Source: Elephas maximus indicus (lineage: Eukaryota; Chordata; Mammalia; Proboscidea; Elephantidae). Taken from it: a DNA stretch of 64,000 nucleotides. The translations under genes were made by a program, and so were the position numbers. The stretch's first letter is position 1; every line of letters begins with the position of its first letter. The stretch is from the NCBI RefSeq assembly GCF_024166365.1, contig NC_064843.1, positions 53,572,032 to 53,636,031 on the forward strand. Reading direction: 5' to 3'. This document shows positions 46,480-57,115 of the stretch, in pieces. The notes beneath the pieces are model-generated. The model was given only the letters and a program-made list of their open reading frames with translations. It ran no database searches and was not told the DNA's origin.

Positions 46480-47310
46480 AAATATAATTTATTTTAACTG
46501 TCTGAAATCGCTTCCATGAAATATCCGCCAAATAAATTTTTTTTGAGTCCCCATTCAGATTCAAAATTATCAGTATCTTTTAGGAGATGACATAGCCTCC
46601 TATTTCTACTGAAATTGAGACTGTTTCACCTATGTTCCGTTGACTTTCTTCTTTTTATTTAAAAATTTTCTTTGGATCTCCACCTATTTGTTTTTCTTTT
46701 GAATTTATCACAAAAGATTGTGCCCTCCTACATTCTAAGCTCAAGCCTTCTTTCACTTTGATTTTATCTACTTCTACTTTCTCTGGTATTTTACTCTAAC
46801 ACTTATCCTTCTTCTTTCTCTTTTTTGTTTCCTTTTTTGGTCCCCATCCTTCTCCTTAATTTAAACACTCTTCATTTCACCTTTCCTAAAAAATTTTTTC
46901 CCTTAACTCTGGTATGCATTAAGCTACTATCTCCTGTAATTTTCTTTTAACATCCAAACATCTCAAAAGAATAGTCCATAATCGCTACTTCTGGCTTGTT
47001 GCCTGTCACTTATTCTTCAACTCCTTGTGTTAATTTTTACTAATTTACGTCAATTATAAATGCAATTATCTTTTATCAGTTCTCATCCTACCTGATCTCT
47101 GTGTGACATATGACATTTCTGACCACAAATACCTCCTTGAAAATATATAACTTTTTGGATTTTCTAAAAATTGAATTATGATAATTATCCTACACTTTTG
47201 ACACAACTTCTCATTCTTCTATCTTTCACTCACTCATTCATTCATGTATCGAATACATACTAAATGCTAAATATAAACGGTAAAATCCCTTTGAGGTATT
47301 CCTTAATTTC
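46480..47310 (+). repeat. Intergenic, probable L2 remnants
   Basis: Pyrimidine-rich sequence; 'cctgatctctgtgtgacatatgacatttctgaccacaaatacctccttga' (around 47091-47140) resembles the L2 ORF2 'leucine-phenylalanine-aspartate-threonine' region. No host exon was recognised. Confidence 0.4.
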
Positions 47311-47389
47311 TTTTGTAAGTCTCTCTCAGTTTTCCCATTAAAATTAGGGCTTCCCCAAAGTAACTGATTTTCATAGCTCTGTGCTCTTC

Positions 47390-47720
47390 CTTATTTTTGC
47401 CATCATCTCTATGTGAGTGCTCCTTCAGCATTCATTCAATAAATACTTATTGGTAGTCTATAATCTACTCTTTGTGTCATCCTCAGAGAGTTTATAAGTC
47501 CATCAGGAAATATAGATATTAATAAAATGTATCACAAATAATAAATGCATAATTAAAAACTGTAAAAAGTGCTTTATAAGAAAATAAATGAGCACTGAAG
47601 GCTTAAAAAGGAAAACTCGGGATAGAAGTTGGGTAGAGTCAAAGTCAGGGAAGGCTTCCCCAGAAAGTGATGTTTGAACTGAAATCTGAAGAATGATAAT
47701 GGACAACTAAACAAATCACA
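47390..47720 (+). repeat. Ancient mammalian dispersed repeat
   Basis: 'cattcaataaatacttattggtagtc' and 'ggaaggcttccccagaaagtgatgtttgaactgaaatctgaagaatgat' match the family seen at 16061-16580. Minus ORFs at 47503 and 47574 are chance readings. Confidence 0.55.
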
Positions 47721-47845
47721 AGTCAGGCATGAGGACAAAGCGTAAACACCATGTGGTAAGAACAAGACGCATTCAAGTAAACGAAATGCTCTAATGGTTG
47801 GTATGGCTGGGATCAGGGAATGGGGTTTAGGGTGGTGACGGGGCA

Positions 47846-47907
47846 AAAACCAAAAAAAAAAAACAAAAACAAACCCAGTGCTGTCGAGTCTATTCCAACT
47901 CATAGAG
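47846..47907 (-). mobile_element. AfroSINE tail fragment (antisense)
   Basis: Only the A-rich tail and 'cccagtgctgtcgagtctattccaactcatag' remain; the body and head are missing, so it is strongly 5'-truncated. Confidence 0.85.
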
Positions 47908-47978
47908 GGGCGTGGTATAAAATAAGGCTGGATTGGTGGGCAATGGTCACTTCATTCCTAATGGTTTAGTTTTTATAA

Positions 47979-48147
47979 AAACCAAAAAACCAAACCCATT
48001 GCCATCGAGTCGATTCCGACTCATAGCGACCCTATAGGACAGAGTAGAACTGCCCCATAGCGTTTCCAAGGAGCGCCTGGTGGATTCAAACTGTCGAACC
48101 TTTGGTTAGCAGCCATAGCACTTAACCACTACACCACCAGGGTTTCC
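47979..48147 (-). mobile_element. AfroSINE with 13-bp target-site duplication
   Basis: Full-length antisense copy with TGCCATCGAGTCGATTCCGA near the left and 'cacttaaccactacaccaccagggtttcc' at the right. TTAGTTTTTATAA at 47966-47978 and 48148-48160. Confidence 0.96.
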
Positions 48148-48159
48148 TTAGTTTTTATA

Positions 48160-48560
48160 ACACCACCAAAAATCACTGAATGATTTACAATAGTGAGGTG
48201 ACATGACCAAATTTGGCAAGATAACTCTAGACGCAATGTAGACAATGGATAGGAGAGGGGCAAAAGTGGAATTTGGAGTTAATTAGGAAGTCTTTGTAGT
48301 AATCCAGTTAAATTTAAACTAAGCTTATTGCGGTGCTATTAGAAAGTGGAGGAATTCAAGGATAATATAGGAGATAAAATTAAGCAAGTATAGCAATGCA
48401 TTTGATGTGAAGTAAACTTGTAAGAGGTACCAGGGATGGAGCATAGGTTTCTAGATTGTTCAGCTGAATGGGTGGTAGAGCCATTCAAAAAGAGGGAACA
48501 GTGACTAAGTATGGGAGAAAGATCATGAGTTCAGTTTTGTACATGCTGCATTTCAACTTT
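48160..48560 (+). repeat. Ancient mammalian dispersed repeat, right part
   Basis: 'acaatagtgaggtgacatgaccaaatttggcaagataactctag' and 'gagtaattaggaagtctttgtagtaatcc'-like sequence continue the repeat of 47390-47720 beyond the SINE. Confidence 0.5.
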
Positions 48561-48987
48561 TGACAGATTAATATTAATATCTAAAACTTACTGAATGATA
48601 ATGGCATTTTTCCAGAGTAATTAATGCTAACTTTTGAAACAAATGCCCTCTAAATACTAGTGCCTTAGCAAAATAAAAATGTTTTTCTTGTTTACACCAC
48701 AGGCTGACATAGTGCTTCTTAGATTCCTGAGTTACTCCTCCAAGCAGTGACTCAGGGATCCAAGCTCCTTCCTTTTTTGAGATGCTGCTTCTGAGATAGC
48801 TGTGGCAAGAAAAGAGAAAATATGGACTACTGAACAGGGAGTTTGACAGTCAAGTCTAAAAGTGGCATAGATCACTTCTGCCCTGGAATTCATCTAAAAT
48901 GTAGTCATATGCCCTAACTACAAGGGAGGCTGGAAAATATTGTCTTCCTGTGTGCCAAGAGAGGAAACAATAAGAGTAAACATCTCC
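48561..48987. other. Intergenic, nothing recognised
   Basis: The stretch around 48640-48800 ('aaatactagtgccttagcaaaataaaaatg', 'ttacaccacaggctgacatag') may be a decayed old repeat. No exon. Confidence 0.4.
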
Positions 48988-49170
48988 GTCACCTTTACTA
49001 TGTAGTAGTCACCGTTCTAAGTGCTTTTTTAATGCATATAATCCTCACAGCAATCTTATAAGGTAGGTACTATATTATCATCTCCGTATAATTAATGAGA
49101 AGACCAAGGTACACAAAGTTTCACTAATTTGTCAAGGTTCACATAGCCAGTCTTGGGATAGTCCTTTCCT
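48988..49170 (-). repeat. MIR SINE (antisense)
   Basis: 'tatgtagtagtcaccgttctaagtgctttt', 'cctcacagcaatcttataaggtaggtactat' and 'tttgtcaaggttcacatagcc' are the complement of the MIR core. Confidence 0.85.
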
Positions 49171-49278
49171 TTTGTTGGAGGACAGCAGATGTTCACAGTC
49201 AAGTAGCTCCATTGTCCCATTTTCTGCCAGGAGTCAGATAGCTTTCCTTCATTTCATGCTGTCTTTGTATCCTTCAGT

Positions 49279-49515
49279 CTAAATTGACAGTGTTTCAGCT
49301 GAGATGATTTTTTTGAATCCATAGGTCACATGGGTAATTTCTTTAGCAACTGATTGTGTATTTACGCCCTTAGTGTTCTTTCCAGAGCATGCCTTCTTAA
49401 TTTTTACAATACAGTCCTCCAAATCTTCAAGTTCTGCTTTCTTTTTGCACAGTTCATACCTTAATTTATCCCTTTCCCCATTCATTTTATTATAAGCAGT
49501 AAGGAGAAACAACAC
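49279..49515 (-). other. Unrecognised 78-codon minus-strand ORF
   Basis: The frame reads a charged, helix-forming peptide (NKMNGERDKLRYELCKKKAE, then LEDLEDCIVKIKKACSGKNT) ending at a TGA (complement at 49276-49281 region). The heptad-like spacing of Leu/Ile suggests a short coiled coil, and its composition looks more protein-like than the surrounding chance ORFs. I do not recognise a family and see no clear splice sites, promoter or poly(A) tail. It could be a fragment of a retrocopy, a decayed transposon frame or chance. Confidence 0.25.
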
Positions 49516-49559
49516 TACACCTCTAAATCTTACTTAGAACTCTCCTTAGCCAAATATCC

Positions 49560-50405
49560 AAGCCCATTACTAATAAGTTCTACTTTCCACAAAACATACG
49601 TAATTCAGTCAAGTTCTTTGCTACTTTGTAAGAAGGACTACCTTTTCTCCAGTATCTAATGGTATCTTCATCATTTCCTGTTAAGGCCTCACCAGAAGCA
49701 GACTCAACATCCACATTTCTAGGAACACTTTATTCATGATTATAGAAGCTTTCTCTACAGGTCTCCTCATTTCTTTCTGAGCCCCCATAAGAATCACCTG
49801 TTAAGTCCATAACCATATCAACAGCCTCTTCAAGGTAGTTGAGGCTTTTACTACCAAGCACCTCAAAAATTTTCCAGCCTCTACCTACTACCCAATTCCA
49901 AAGCCATTTTCACATTTTTAGGTATTTGTTAGTGCAGCACGTTCACTCTTTGGTGCTAAACTCTTTCAGTGTTTCCTAGGGCTGCCATAATAAAATGCTA
50001 TAAAGTAGGTGGCCTTAAAGAACAGAAATTTACTTTCTCACAGTTCTGGAGGCTAGGACTCTGAATTCAAGGTATTGGGCATGCTGATTCCTTCTGAGGG
50101 CTTTGGGAAAAGAACTGTTCCAGCCTTTCTCTTAACTCCCAGTGGTTAATTTTTGCTCCTCCTTTGCTGCTTATAGATGTATCTTCACATGGCACCTTGT
50201 CCCAGTGTATGAAATCTGCTTCTGTGGCTGTTCTTCTCTGTTATAAAAAGCCACTCAGAAAAATTAGGATTAGGACCCATTTTACTCTGGCATGATCTCA
50301 TTTAACAAAAGAAAAACTCTATTTCCAAAAAAGGTCACATTCACAGGTACAGTGGTAAGGGCTTCAACATCTTTTTTGTTGGATGACAGAATTTAATCCA
50401 TAACA
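49560..50405 (+). repeat. Old mammalian interspersed repeat
   Basis: 'cccaattccaaagccattttcacatttttaggtatttgttagtgcagcac', 'gtgtttcctagggctgccataataaaatgc', 'tctcacagttctggaggctagg' and 'atttaatccataacag' are, in order, features of the repeat at 44745 and 12690. Family not named. Confidence 0.7.
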
Positions 50406-50840
50406 GAAGCTGAGAAAGAATGGCCAGACAGGAAGGTGGAAACTCAAAAAGGTATGGAAATCAAAATACAAGAATGCTGCAAAGAGGAGTGAAAAGTCAG
50501 CAGTGTCAAATGCTGTCAAGAGATCTTGTAAGAGAAAGATAGAAAATTATTTATTAAGTTAGGCATGTGAAGGTTACTGGTCACTTTAGGGAGAGCAATT
50601 TCAGGTTACTGATGGAGATAGAACCCAGAGTAGAGTGGGTGGAGAAGAAGGAAGTGAGATGTATGGAAATTGATGCAGCAGGTATAGATGATCATTTTGA
50701 AGGGAAAAAGTTCTTTCTAGAGGGGGATATGAGGTGGTAGAAGGGGTTTTTTTTTAAACATGAGAAAGACTTGAGAAAATTTAGTTGATGGATGGTCCAG
50801 TTCTTTTGAGTTCACATGCAAGGAGGGATCATCGACAGTG
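50406..50840 (+). repeat. Ancient mammalian dispersed repeat, purine-rich part
   Basis: 'agtcagcagtgtcaaatgctgtcaagagatc', 'gttactggtcactttagggagagcaatttc' and 'cagagtagagtgggtggagaagaag' are a further part of the family at 8885-9480. Confidence 0.5.
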
Positions 50841-52180
50841 CATGGCTTCTACTATGCACAGGTGGAACAACTGGTCCTAGGCTGGAATAGAAACAGCTTC
50901 CATATTGAAACCGAAGGGAAGGTGTCCATATGGTATACTTTCCTGCAGAACCTTTACATTTAGCACTGCTAAAATAAGAGCACAGTATCTTTCCTATAAA
51001 ATCTGCAACTGCTCTAGTAGTGCCTAAGTTAATTAATAATATTGATATTCTCCTCTTTACCTATCCAGTGGAACCCTTGTCTTCTTTCTTTCTTACCCTG
51101 CTCTCAGAAGCTATTCCATTACAAATTCTATTGATTTTGTCTTGGTAATGTCTGTTGAATCAGAACCCTCCATTTAATGTCTGTTACCAATAAATGAGTG
51201 CATACTTCTATTACTAGGCAAATGTCACTTCCTTCTTGAAGGCTTCCCTATTTCTTCCAGCCAGAATAACTTTTTATGTACTGCACAGCATTAAAAGCAA
51301 AACAGAAGCAGAGACAATGTCAAAATAAAACTTATTGCCTTACTATGTTATGAATTTTCCTACTAGCATATTTCTTTACTCAAAACGTTCCATTCTTTAT
51401 GATTTTTAATGGGCCTATCCCTTTCTTCCTTTTTTCTCTTATTATTTTAAAAATATGTATTCCAAAAAATTATTTCCCTTTATACACCTGGTTTAGGTAT
51501 AATACATGTAACACAGCACTGGAATTGCTGAATAAATGTAGATTACCACACCCACAAATCAGCCTTGTGGATGGTCTGACACTTAGAAACACAATACTGG
51601 GGGTGAGGGCAAGCTTCCTCTAGAATTCAGGTCACCTGATTCTTGGGGTGGACTCTTTTGAAACTGGATTTTCAGAGCACTGACAGATTAGTACTGCCCA
51701 GAAATCAAGCCAGGAATGAAATAAGATGACCTGGCTCTGCTTAAAGAGTTGAATTTTTTTATATGTATGACTTCTGTTTCCAGCTTAACATTTTGGTTGC
51801 CCACTTTTTCCTGGATCTTATAACCCTGAAGTACCTAGTCCAGTCTACTTTCGTTCTTTTCAAACTTCACCGAATTCCAATGAAATATATAATTTTTACC
51901 ACAAGCTTGAAAAGCCGTTTGTTTAAGGTCTGGAATCATTTCCCAATACTATAATTTCTTTAGGTTTTATTTGCCCACCAAGAGAAAAGTTTCAGATTAA
52001 GTGGTAAAATCTTCCCTGGACCGAACAGTTAAGGATGGACACGGGCAATTTCTATTGACCGACGGTCTCCTCCCCACATCCACACTCTCCAGTCAGTGAG
52101 GCACCTTTTACCCTCTTTTACCGAAGTCACCTGCACCACCTACTCCAAACACCACCCCTTCACACTCTCCTGGGCAGTCC
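50841..52180. other. Intergenic, upstream of the MACROD2 CpG island
   Basis: No gene or clear repeat recognised. GC content rises sharply from about 52070. Confidence 0.45.
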
Positions 52181-52714
52181 GGCTGTAAGCGCCGGCTACC
52201 TCACGCTCCCACAAGGCGCTCGCTCCACGCCACGCCCCCGTCGGGCGGCCATCTCCAGCCCCTTCTCGCCCTGGCTCCGCCCCCTCCATCTCCCTAACGT
52301 CCTCGGCGTCGGGCCCGAGCCTGCGTCTGCGCGTGCGCTCTCGGGCCTTAGTCGGGCCGCCCGGTGGCTGGAACGCGGAGAGCGGCGGGCCGAATAGCCA
52401 ATGGGAGGCGGCGCTGCCTAGCTGGGAGGCGGAGCCTGCGCGGGGGTTAGGTTAGCGCGAGGCGTGACCTAGTTGACAGGCTCTGAGGCGCTGCTGTAGC
52501 GGCGGCCGCGGGGCTGAGGCGGGTGGGAGCTGGAGGCGACCGCTGGCTAGGGAGGAGGGCGGCGACTGAGGAGCGACGAGCGGCGCGGGACCAGGAGCCT
52601 CTTTCACTTTTTCCCTCCCGAGCGCCCCCTCCCACCCCTCCCACTCCATACACACCCTGTTTGCCCGTGAGCCTGGGGAACTTGCAGCTTAAAGCCGGCC
52701 ACCCCCACGGCAAC
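52180..52714 (+). promoter_or_regulatory. MACROD2: MACROD2 CpG-island promoter and 5' UTR
   Basis: From about 52180 to 53200 the sequence is very GC-rich and dense in CpG, against an AT-rich background. Visible motifs upstream of the ATG: GC box CCGCCCC (52277-52283), an NRF1-like TGCGCGTGCGC (52328-52338), a CCAAT box (52398-52402) followed by GGGAGGCGG, and further GC-rich sites. No TATA box was seen, consistent with a dispersed-start CpG-island promoter. The transcription start is probably between about 52420 and 52520, but cannot be fixed from sequence. Confidence 0.8.
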
Positions 52715-52760
52715 ATGTACCCCAGCAACAAGAAGAAAAAGGTGTGGAGAGAGGAGAAAG
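52715..52760 (+). CDS. MACROD2: MACROD2 coding exon 1
   Basis: ATG at 52715 in a good context (A at -3). The exon encodes MYPSNKKKKVWREEK, the conserved N-terminus of MACROD2, and ends with one base of the next codon before a GTAACC donor at 52761. MACROD2 is a mono-ADP-ribosylhydrolase: its macro domain removes ADP-ribose from acidic residues of proteins and processes O-acetyl-ADP-ribose. The macro domain is encoded by later exons beyond this window. An open frame extends upstream of the ATG to about 52523 but starts with GTG, not ATG. The frame also runs on past the donor; the exon 2 join shows that this is intron. The gene is large in mammals, with long introns; only its first two exons are here. 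Confidence 0.95.
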
Positions 52761-53877
52761 GTAACCGGCCCGTCGAGTCTCGGGGGTGCGGGGAGTGGGA
52801 TTGGGTGGGGGCGGGGGTCAGGGCTGTGAGCTGCGGCGCCCCGGGCCCGAGCTCCCGCCTGGCGCCCTCCGGGCTGGTGCCGCCGGGCGCCCTCCGGGCC
52901 GGTGCCGCCTCCATCCCGCGTCCGTGTGTACAGGCGCGCACACCGGCGTGCACGCGCCGCCCCCGGCACCTGCAGCTGGCGCACCGGGGGGCGCACGCCC
53001 CCCTGCAGCCGGCCGCGCCCGCTCACCTCTCGCAGCCAACCCTGACTTGCAGAGTTCCCCCACCCACGTCCTCGGACCCCAGCTGGGACTTTGTCACGCC
53101 GCTGGGGTGTCCCGTGGACACGCGTCCTCCGCCAGGCACATCAGCTGCAGCTACTGCTGCGCCTCTGCGCCCCGCTGCACCCTCATCCGTTCTCTGCTCG
53201 CCCCTGTCCCCACCCCGTTTCAGGTGTTTGCCCCCTGTCTAGATTCCTGTTTCTGTGCTGCAGTGTGACTTTTGAACCTGAAACTTTAGGGGAAACCTAC
53301 AACGGGAGCTCTGCTCCTGAGGATAAGTACCTTCAGAAAAGTCTGAATGGACTTTTCTCCCCAGTAGTGCTCCTCTGTATTCCATCTCCATTCACAGTCT
53401 GAGGTTGTTCAGAATAAGATTGTTTGACTCATGTCACTCTCCGTGAATGAACCTACCCCTGAATTTTGTGCATGTGAAGACTTACCCAAATCAGCTAGAT
53501 TGACAGTGGCGCTGATTACTTTAAGAAACAGATGTGTGCATTCCAGACTCCTCCCCTTTTCTTCTTTCTCCTTCTTCCTTCCTTCTCTCCTCCCCCCACC
53601 CCCCCATTCCCTTTCCGATTTTCTCTGGCATCATAGTTCGAGCACATTTTAATGTAAAACGTGGATTTTTGGCTTTCTTTTTTTCTCTTCACATCTTTTT
53701 CCTTTTATTCTTACAGGAGTGTAGCAAGAGGCGCTTGGATTGCTCCTACTGAATAAAGTACACTAAACCCGTATGGTAAGGGTAAGGTCCAGTGAAAGGA
53801 TAGTATAAATCTTTCCTAAGTATCCCATCTTCTTTGTAGGAGGATAGAGTGTGGCTAGGTTGAAAGTTGATTTCCTT
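52761..53877 (+). other. MACROD2 intron 1, GC-rich start
   Basis: The CpG island continues to about 53200. Long ORFs on both strands here (up to 239 codons) follow from the low stop-codon frequency of GC-rich DNA. A pyrimidine tract lies at 53552-53625. No second exon is supported. Confidence 0.7.
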
Positions 53878-54702
53878 GTCGTTCTTAGGTGCCTTTGAGT
53901 CGATTCCGACTCATAGCAACATAGGACAGAACAAAACACTGCCCTGTCCTGTGCATCTTCAGGATTTTTGCTGTGTTTGAGCTCATTGTTGGCAGCCGCT
54001 GTGTCAGTCCATCTCATTGAGGGTTTTCCTCTCTTTCGCTGACTCTACTTTACCAAGCATGATGTCCTTCTCCAGGGACTGGTCCCTCTGATAATGTGTC
54101 TAAAGTAAGTCAGATGACATGTCCCATCCTTGCTTCTAGTGAGCATTCTGGCGGTACTTCTCCAAGACAGATTTGTTCGTTTTTCTGGCAGTCCATGGTA
54201 TGTTCAGTATTCTTCACCAACCATAATTGAAAGACATCAATTCTTCTTTCTTATTCCTTGTCCAGATTTTGCATGCATATGAGGTGATTGAAAATACCAT
54301 GGCTTGGGTCAGGCACACCTTAGTCCTAAAAGTGACATCTTTGCTTTTTGACACTTTAAAGAGGTCTTTTGCAGCAGATTTGCCCAGTACACTACATTGT
54401 TTGATTTCTTGACTGCTGCTTCTGTGAGTGTTGATTGTGGATCCAAGTAAAATGAAATCCTTGACAACTACAGTATTTTCTCGATTTATCATGTTTCTTA
54501 TTGACCCAGTTGTGAGGATTTTTGTTTTCTTTATGTTGAGGAGTAATCCATACTGAAGGCTGTAGTCTTTAATCTTCATCAGTAAGTGCTTTAAGTCCTC
54601 CTCACTTTCAACAAGCAAAGTTGTGTCATCTACATATCATAGGTTGTTAATGAGTCTTCTTCCAGTCTTGATGCTATGTTCTTCATAGAGTCTAGCCTCT
54701 CA
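53878..54702 (-). mobile_element. RTE LINE 3' part in MACROD2 intron 1 (antisense)
   Basis: Tail 'cgttcttaggtgcctttgagtcg' at the left; minus-strand frame at 54214-54618 contains LKHLLMKIKDYSLQYGLLL and DFILLGSTINTHRSSSQEI. ATTTCCTT at 53870-53877 and 54703-54710 is a probable target-site duplication. The YADD region complement near 54620-54640 is degraded. Confidence 0.92.
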
Positions 54703-54710
54703 ATTTCCTT

Positions 54711-55304
54711 CATGATAGCTCTTTAAAACCTGTAGACTTTTATTGCCAGCCCTGGCCTTATAAACTGGAAAGTCACACAGTGGAGGTAAGAAGGGGAATT
54801 AATTTACAAAAAGAGTCCTCTGTATAGGGTCTCCTTCAAACAATGCATGATAAAGGGATGAAGAGAGAATTTATCTCAAATTAAATATGGGAAGATTTAA
54901 TATAACATAACTGAACATTATGATTTATATTATAGATAGATCAGTTTGTATGCCATTTATGTTTTGATGATTATAGGCATATATAGAACCTAAAATTGTG
55001 TCACAAAATAAATGCCATTGAGAATGATAGCCCGATATATAAAGTAGTGTAAAATAATTTTGCCTTGTCTTTGCAGTAGCAGTTACTTTAGTTTTAACAA
55101 GGATTTATTTTGTGAGCATTAAAAAATCATTTATGCCCATTTTTATTCATGGCTTTGAAATATTGGCTTGATAATGTTGATAATGAAGGCAAAGTAGTGG
55201 AAGAAATAGACATTGTTTTCAGTAACATGAATCATTGATGAAATTATAGTGATTACTTAAGAACTGTTTTTCCTGTCATAATAAACAGTGTTTCTAAAGT
55301 AACA
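54711..55304. other. MACROD2 intron 1, nothing recognised
   Basis: AT-rich intronic sequence; AAAGTAACA at 55296-55304 is the target copy of the next SINE. Confidence 0.4.
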
Positions 55305-55507
55305 ACAGGAGTCCCTGGGTAGCAAAAATGGTTCAGTGTTTGAGTACTAACTGAAAAGTTGGCAGTTTAAATCTACCCAGAGGCGCCGTGGAAGTAAGGC
55401 CTGGCCCTCTGCTTCCAAAAGGTCACAGCCTTGGAAACCCTGTGGACTGCAGTTCTACTCTGTACACACCAGTTCGCCGGGAGTCAGAATCCACTAACAG
55501 CAACAAC
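55305..55507 (+). mobile_element. AfroSINE, long form
   Basis: 'ggagtccctgggtagc' head, middle module 'cccagaggcgccgtggaagtaaggcctgg', 'cagccttggaaaccctgtggactgcagttctactctgtacaca', tail with CAACAACAA. AAAGTAACA flanks it (55296-55304, 55508-55516). Confidence 0.93.
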
Positions 55508-55776
55508 AAAGTAACAGTGTTATAATTGTCACATCTTTAACGTCTATAAGGTTGCACTCTGTCAAGCAAGCACTAAAGTTTTGTTTTAATGTCTTAATTT
55601 TTTTTCTTCTGCTGTTAATAGTGAGGAAGATATAACCAAATTAATATTTTCCAAATAAAGAAGCAAGTGTACAGTTAAAGAAGATATTTAACAGATTTCT
55701 TTTGTCTAAAACTAAACGATTTTTGCATGAAGTTTAGTGTTAAAAATGTTAATGTGACCTGAACAGTTTATTGTAT

Positions 55777-55858
55777 GTCTTTGTGTTTTATTGGGATGTC
55801 TATTTTTAGAATATTAAGTCTTTGTGTTTTATTGGGATTTCTATTTTTGGAATATCAA
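55777..55858 (+). repeat. 41-bp tandem duplication
   Basis: Two adjacent 41-bp units (55777-55817 and 55818-55858), both beginning GTCTTTGTGTTTTATTGGGA, differ at three positions. No larger array. Confidence 0.95.
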
Positions 55859-56271
55859 GTGTAAAATATTATATATCATACCACCAAGAAGGAACTAAGG
55901 ATTTTCAGCACAGTAGTTGGTATTAAAGAAGCTGATGGGATACATGACCTTTTCCTTTCATCCTTCTGGAGAGCTGATGGCATGGTAGTTTCCCGTTGTT
56001 ATTTAAATGTAAAGGAAGGCTTACCCACCTCATTGAAATGTCAAGGCATCCTTTAAACATATTTTAAATCAGTACAGCCATTCCATGGGTTATGAAAGTC
56101 TGAGTTTTGTACAACCTGTAGTTCCAAATCAACCCCTGTGAAGTCTATGATATTAAAAATTCAAGGTACATACAGCGGTTCATGATAACAAAGGACACTT
56201 TTGCGATGTGCATCAAAGCATTATTATTATTACTGTATTATCATGATAAAGATGTTTTAGTGTATCTGGAA
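55859..56271. other. MACROD2 intron 1, nothing recognised
   Basis: Contains a short ATT-rich patch near 56219-56235; GTGTATCTGGAA at 56260-56271 is a SINE target copy. Confidence 0.4.
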
Positions 56272-56360
56272 AAGATGAAAGCAAACCCGTTGCCACTGAG
56301 TCCATTCCGACTCATAGTGACCCTATAGGACAGAGTAGAACTGCCCCGTAGGGTTTCCAA
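56272..56360 (-). mobile_element. 5'-truncated AfroSINE with 12-bp target-site duplication
   Basis: Only the 3' half of the SINE is present ('caaacccgttgccactgagtcc' to 'gtagggtttccaa'). The head is missing, yet GTGTATCTGGAA is duplicated at 56260-56271 and 56361-56372, so the truncation happened during insertion. Confidence 0.95.
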
Positions 56361-56372
56361 GTGTATCTGGAA

Positions 56373-57115
56373 GTGTTTAATACGCATTGAAAGGTATACT
56401 GTATCAAAGGAAACCTTTGACTAACTCGTATTAGATATGAACCATAACCTACTGTTCCGACTTACTACAAATTTGACTTACAGATGGAGTTAGGAATGGA
56501 ACTTGTTTGTAATTTGAGGATTGCCTGTATACCATCTAATTAATATGTCTGCCTGCTTATATGCTTGGTTCACAGAGAAAGGATTTGTTGCAAAGGTTAA
56601 GCATTCTTTAAGGAAAAGTTTTGTAGTGTCAAAGAAGGTGTATATATGTCTGTGGACTTCAATATGTTTCATTGTTTAAAGAAATAACTAAGTGAGGAGT
56701 TCTCAAGTCCACATATAGTAAATAAACATTATTGATCTAGAATTTTGAACACTAATTCAAAACCACGTAATGTATATTTTCAAGTATTGCAACTTAAATT
56801 ATCTCTTATTTTGTCATCTTACTATTCATTGTGTTTTTTGTTGTAAGTGATGGAATGGTAGTGGCCAGGTTGCATTCCTATAGGTACCTTCTGACATTTA
56901 TAAAAACTTTGAGATGCTTCATAGTGTCTTTCAATCTGATTAGTAATATAATAATTCCATATTAATGATCTGAGCTTTTCAAGCAGTGCTTTGGCAACTG
57001 CTAGTTATCTTACTTTCTCTCCTCAGTGTGATAATTCCGTACTTTTACTATTCCCCTTTCAAGATTCCTGTTCCATAAAGATCCTATCCCTGTATATCAA
57101 AGAGATGATATTACC
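56373..57115. other. MACROD2 intron 1, nothing recognised
   Basis: AT-rich intronic sequence; no exon or repeat named. Confidence 0.4.

Noticed and set aside
52447-53402. Several long ORFs on both strands of the GC-rich region (up to 239 codons)
   Set aside because: They follow from the scarcity of stop codons in a CpG island. Only the short segment 52715-52760 is coding; the donor at 52761 and exon 2 at 61031 show that the rest is intron. The apparent upstream start at 52523 is GTG.
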